From Bifidobacteriaceae bacterium (GTDB lineage Bacteria > Actinomycetota > Actinomycetes > Actinomycetales > WQXJ01): a stretch of DNA of 9,111 nt. This document shows positions 6,204-9,111 of this stretch, in pieces. The number at the start of each line of letters is the position of its first letter. Positions within the stretch are counted from its first letter, which is position 1. Where the stretch lies: the NCBI GenBank assembly GCA_031279575.1, contig JAITIG010000032.1:1-9111 (forward strand). The letters are read 5' to 3'. The notes under the pieces were generated by a model. It saw only the letters and a list, made by a program, of their open reading frames with translations, ran no database searches and had not been told where the DNA came from. Both the position numbers and the translations under genes were made by a program.

Positions 6204-9111
6204 GAATCCACAGCCTGTCTTTCGCCGGCATCGGGCCGTTCGCGGGCCAGCAGCGAATCGACTTCGGGGCGCTCTCGGCCTCGGGCTTGTTCTTGCTGGA
6301 AGGCCCAACCGGGGCGGGCAAATCCACCGTCATCGACGCCATCGTGTTCGCGCTGTACGGCACGCTGGCGGATGATTCAGCTGACAAGCACCGGCTGCGC
6401 TCCGACTACTGCGACCCGGCTGCCGCCTCCTATGTCGATTTGGTGTTCGAGGTCGCCTCCGGCGTCTACCGGATCAGGCGCACACCGCAGCACCGGCGGC
6501 CCAAGCACCGCGGCGAGGGCACCACGGAGGTCAACAGCACTGCCCGGCTGTGGCGCCTGACCAGCCCGGGTGACACCGTGGGCGAGTTGGTGTCCGGCAA
6601 CGTGGCGGAGGCGTCGGCGCAGGTGGCGGGCATAGTCGGGTTGAGCCGCGAGCAGTTTGTCCAAACTGTGGTGCTGCCGCAGGGCAAATTCGCGGCCTTC
6701 CTGCAGGCCGGCACCGACCAGCGGCGCTCGCTGCTGCAGCGCATCTTCGGCACAGAGATCTATGAGGCGGTCCTAGGCGAGCTCCAGACGCGGCGCAAGG
6801 CCGCCGCGCGGCGCCTCGAACGGCTCGTGGCCGAGGTCAGCCAAGCGGTCCGGGGTTTGGCGGCGATGGCGCGGCTGCCTCAGCCGGAGGCGGCCGAGTT
6901 GGACCAGGCGGCGGGGCAGCTTGGCGCGGGCGGGCCGGGCGAGCCGGTGGTCGCCCTGGCTGAGGCCGCCAGCGCCCGCCTGGCTGAGGCGGCCGCCATC
7001 GCCGACCAGCTGGCGGCAGCGGCCGGGAAAGCCAGTTCCCAGGCCGCCGCCGCCTCGGCCGAGGCGGCCGCCGCGGCGGCCGCGGCCGTCACCCGGGACC
7101 AGTTGACGCGCCGCGGGGCCGAGTTGGAGGGCGGGGCCAACCAGCGCGAGTCGACGCGGCAGCGCCTTGAGGCGGCCCGGCGCTCGGCCGGCTTGGCGCC
7201 CATAGTGGCGGCGGAGGAGGCGGCGGACCGGACCTGGCGCGCCGCGCGCCAGGCGGTCGAGGCCCGCGGTTTGCCCTTGGCCGGCTTGGACGCCGCAGCG
7301 CTGCAGGCCGCGCTGGACCAGGCGGCGCTGGCTGAGGCCGAGTCCGCCAAGCGCGTGGCGGCCGCCCATTTGCTGGCCGCCGCCCGCCAGGCCGAGCGGG
7401 AAGCCGAGTTGGCCGCTGAGGCGGCCCGCGAAGCCTTGGCCAAGGCCACCGCGGCCCTGGCCCAGGCCTCGGGGCGGGCCGAGCGCTCGGCTCGCGAGCG
7501 GCCCGGCCTGCTGGCCCAGGCCGAGGCCTTGGCCCAGCTTGAGGCCAACACCAAGGCGCACGCCAAAGCTGCCGCGGCGCTGCCCGGGGCGCTGAAGCGG
7601 CGGGAGGCCGCCAAGGCGGCCTTCGACCAGGCGCAAAGCACGGAGGTGGGGCTGCGCAACGCCCGCCTGGCCGGGATCGCCGGCGAGATGGCGGCCGGGT
7701 TGCTCCAAGGCCAGCCGTGCCCGGTTTGCGGGTCTGCCGAGCACCCGGCGCCGGCCGCTTTGGAGGCCAACCATGTCACCTTCCAGGACGTCAAACAGGC
7801 TGAGGCGGCGCGCGCGGCGGCCGCCGCAGCCTACGAGGCCGCCTCCCGCGAGGCCGCTGAGGCGCAGGCCCGCGTCAGAGAATTGGCGGCCCTGACCAGC
7901 GGCGCCACACCGGCTGAGGCCAGCCAGCGGCTGGCCGCCGCCGCCGCCCAGCTAGCCGAGTTGGGTGGGGTGGACCAGTTGGCGGCCGCCCTCGACCAAG
8001 CCAAACAGGTGGCCGATGCCGCCCGCCCCGCCGTCGAGGTGGCTGAGGCCGCGCTGCGCGCGGCGCATGATTCCGCCACCCGGTTGGACCAGCAAAGCTC
8101 CGGCGAATCGGTGCCGGCAGCCCAGGAGGCCTTGGCGAAAGCCCAGCGGGCCAAGCAAAAAGCCCGGCTGGACTTGGAGGCCGCCCGCAGGCTGGCCGAG
8201 GCGGGCAAAGCCGCCCAGGCGGCGCGCGACCAGGCGGAGCGAGCGCTGGCCGAGGCCCGGTTCGAGTCGCGCGAGGCGGCCCGCGCGGCGCGCATCGCCC
8301 CCGCCGAGGCTGAGCGGTTGGAACAAGAGTTGACGGCAGCGGCGGCCGAGTTGCTCTCGGTCAAGCAGCGGCTGGCTGACCCGGCTTTGGCAGCGGCCGA
8401 GGCCGCCCCGGCGGCCGCCCAAGCCAAGGCTGAGGCCGCCGCGCTGGCCGCCGCCCAGACCCAGCAGCGCGAACGCGAGGCGACCAGCGCCCAGGCGTTG
8501 GCGCGGCGGGCGGCCGAGCAGACGGCGGAGGCTTTGGACCTGACGCGGCAGGCCGTGGCGGCGCTGGCCCAGGCCAGGCAGCAGGCCGCGCCCCTGATCA
8601 GGTTGGCTGATCTAGCCGCTGCCGGGACCGCCAACCTGCGCGGCGTGGACTTGCCGACTTATGTCCTGATCCGCCGCTTCGAGGAGGTGGTGGCGGCCGC
8701 CAACGAGCGGCTCGGCCCGATGTCTTCTGGCCGCTACCAGTTGGAGCACAGCGAGGCCAAGGAGGCGGCGCGCCAGCGCCGGACCGGCCTGGCGCTCAGG
8801 GTGAGGGACAATCTGACCGGCGAGGCGCGGGCGCCCAGAACGCTTTCCGGCGGGGAGACGTTCTACGTCTCGCTGTCGCTGGCGCTGGGCTTGGCGGATG
8901 TGGTCACAGCCGAGGCCGGCGGCACCGCCCTGGAGACGCTGTTTGTGGACGAGGGGTTCGGCTCGCTGGACGGCGAGTCGCTGGAGGCGGTGCTGTCCCA
9001 GTTGGCCCGGCTGCGCCAAGGCGGCCGCGTGGTGGGCCTGGTGTCCCATGTCGAAACGCTCAAACAAGCCATCCCCGACCGCATCGAGGTTCGCCGCGCC
9101 CCGCAAGGCGG
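6200..9111 (+). CDS. sbcC: Exonuclease subunit SbcC (Rad50-like ATPase), nearly complete (970 residues, 3' end cut)
   Basis: This is the SMC-like ATPase partner of SbcD, controlling DNA access and cutting. In order: Walker A GPTGAGKST (35-43), Q-loop VLPQGKF (Q161), a long coiled-coil arm (about 180-500), the zinc-hook CPVCGSAEHP (C507 and C510, dimerising the arms), the returning arm (about 515-840), the ABC signature LSGGE (882-886), Walker B LFVDEG (D917, E918), D-loop GSLD, and the switch H950 in VSHVE. The frame is open to the right edge and ends in VRRAPQGG, close to the usual C-terminus, so only a few residues and the stop are missing. GGGAG about 8 nt before the ATG may serve as ribosome binding site. 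The arms are unusually rich in Ala, with an eight-Ala run (289-296), as expected of coiled coils in very GC-rich genomes. Confidence 0.97.
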   Translation, partial: MRIHSLSFAGIGPFAGQQRIDFGALSASGLFLLEGPTGAGKSTVIDAIVFALYGTLADDSADKHRLRSDYCDPAAASYVDLVFEVASGVYRIRRTPQHRRPKHRGEGTTEVNSTARLWRLTSPGDTVGELVSGNVAEASAQVAGIVGLSREQFVQTVVLPQGKFAAFLQAGTDQRRSLLQRIFGTEIYEAVLGELQTRRKAAARRLERLVAEVSQAVRGLAAMARLPQPEAAELDQAAGQLGAGGPGEPVVALAEAASARLAEAAAIADQLAAAAGKASSQAAAASAEAAAAAAAAVTRDQLTRRGAELEGGANQRESTRQRLEAARRSAGLAPIVAAEEAADRTWRAARQAVEARGLPLAGLDAAALQAALDQAALAEAESAKRVAAAHLLAAARQAEREAELAAEAAREALAKATAALAQASGRAERSARERPGLLAQAEALAQLEANTKAHAKAAAALPGALKRREAAKAAFDQAQSTEVGLRNARLAGIAGEMAAGLLQGQPCPVCGSAEHPAPAALEANHVTFQDVKQAEAARAAAAAAYEAASREAAEAQARVRELAALTSGATPAEASQRLAAAAAQLAELGGVDQLAAALDQAKQVADAARPAVEVAEAALRAAHDSATRLDQQSSGESVPAAQEALAKAQRAKQKARLDLEAARRLAEAGKAAQAARDQAERALAEARFESREAARAARIAPAEAERLEQELTAAAAELLSVKQRLADPALAAAEAAPAAAQAKAEAAALAAAQTQQREREATSAQALARRAAEQTAEALDLTRQAVAALAQARQQAAPLIRLADLAAAGTANLRGVDLPTYVLIRRFEEVVAAANERLGPMSSGRYQLEHSEAKEAARQRRTGLALRVRDNLTGEARAPRTLSGGETFYVSLSLALGLADVVTAEAGGTALETLFVDEGFGSLDGESLEAVLSQLARLRQGGRVVGLVSHVETLKQAIPDRIEVRRAPQG

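Noticed and set aside
6773..7774. 333-codon minus-strand open frame opposite sbcC
   Set aside because: It lies inside the Ala-rich SbcC coiled coil and mirrors its codons; the low-complexity product has no motif.

Overview
The window is very GC-rich. Leucine is often TTG or CTG, third positions are mostly G or C, and the proteins carry long Ala/Gly/Pro-rich stretches. Two genes have a TANNNT hexamer exactly 7 nt before the ATG and no Shine-Dalgarno sequence, which fits leaderless transcription. Together with the type of M20 hydrolase and SbcCD present, this points to a high-GC actinobacterium. The genus cannot be read from the sequence.

Layout. Positions 1-1018 (minus) hold the first 339 residues of an Eco57I/PaeR7I-like DNA adenine methyltransferase that runs off the left edge. 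Positions 1019-1454 are non-coding. They hold a candidate leaderless promoter for the methyltransferase, a clear intrinsic terminator (minus, 1186-1221) and a long inverted repeat (1380-1420) in the 3' region of the next gene. Positions 1455-4423 (minus) are a two-gene unit: an M20-family metallohydrolase (4423-2987), then, 20 bp later, an 11-TM permease of the aromatic/hydroxy amino acid (HAAAP, TyrP/Mtr-like) family (2966-1455). Positions 4424-4925 are a divergent intergenic region with a 21-bp near-perfect palindrome, a 14-bp tandem repeat (about 3.7 copies) and a 19-bp tandem repeat (5 copies). From 4926 to the right edge (plus) lie sbcD and sbcC, overlapping by ATGA; sbcC lacks only its last few residues.

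How the genes may work together. SbcC and SbcD form the Mre11-Rad50-type nuclease/ATPase that opens hairpins and processes DNA ends. The hydrolase and permease are probably co-transcribed and may release and move an amino acid or its conjugate. The methyltransferase is separated from that unit by a terminator and has its own candidate promoter; any cognate endonuclease would lie left of the window. I see no insertion sequence, CRISPR array, tRNA or rRNA. The genes belong to known families. The least explained DNA is the repeat-rich divergent intergenic region and the structured 3' region after the permease.
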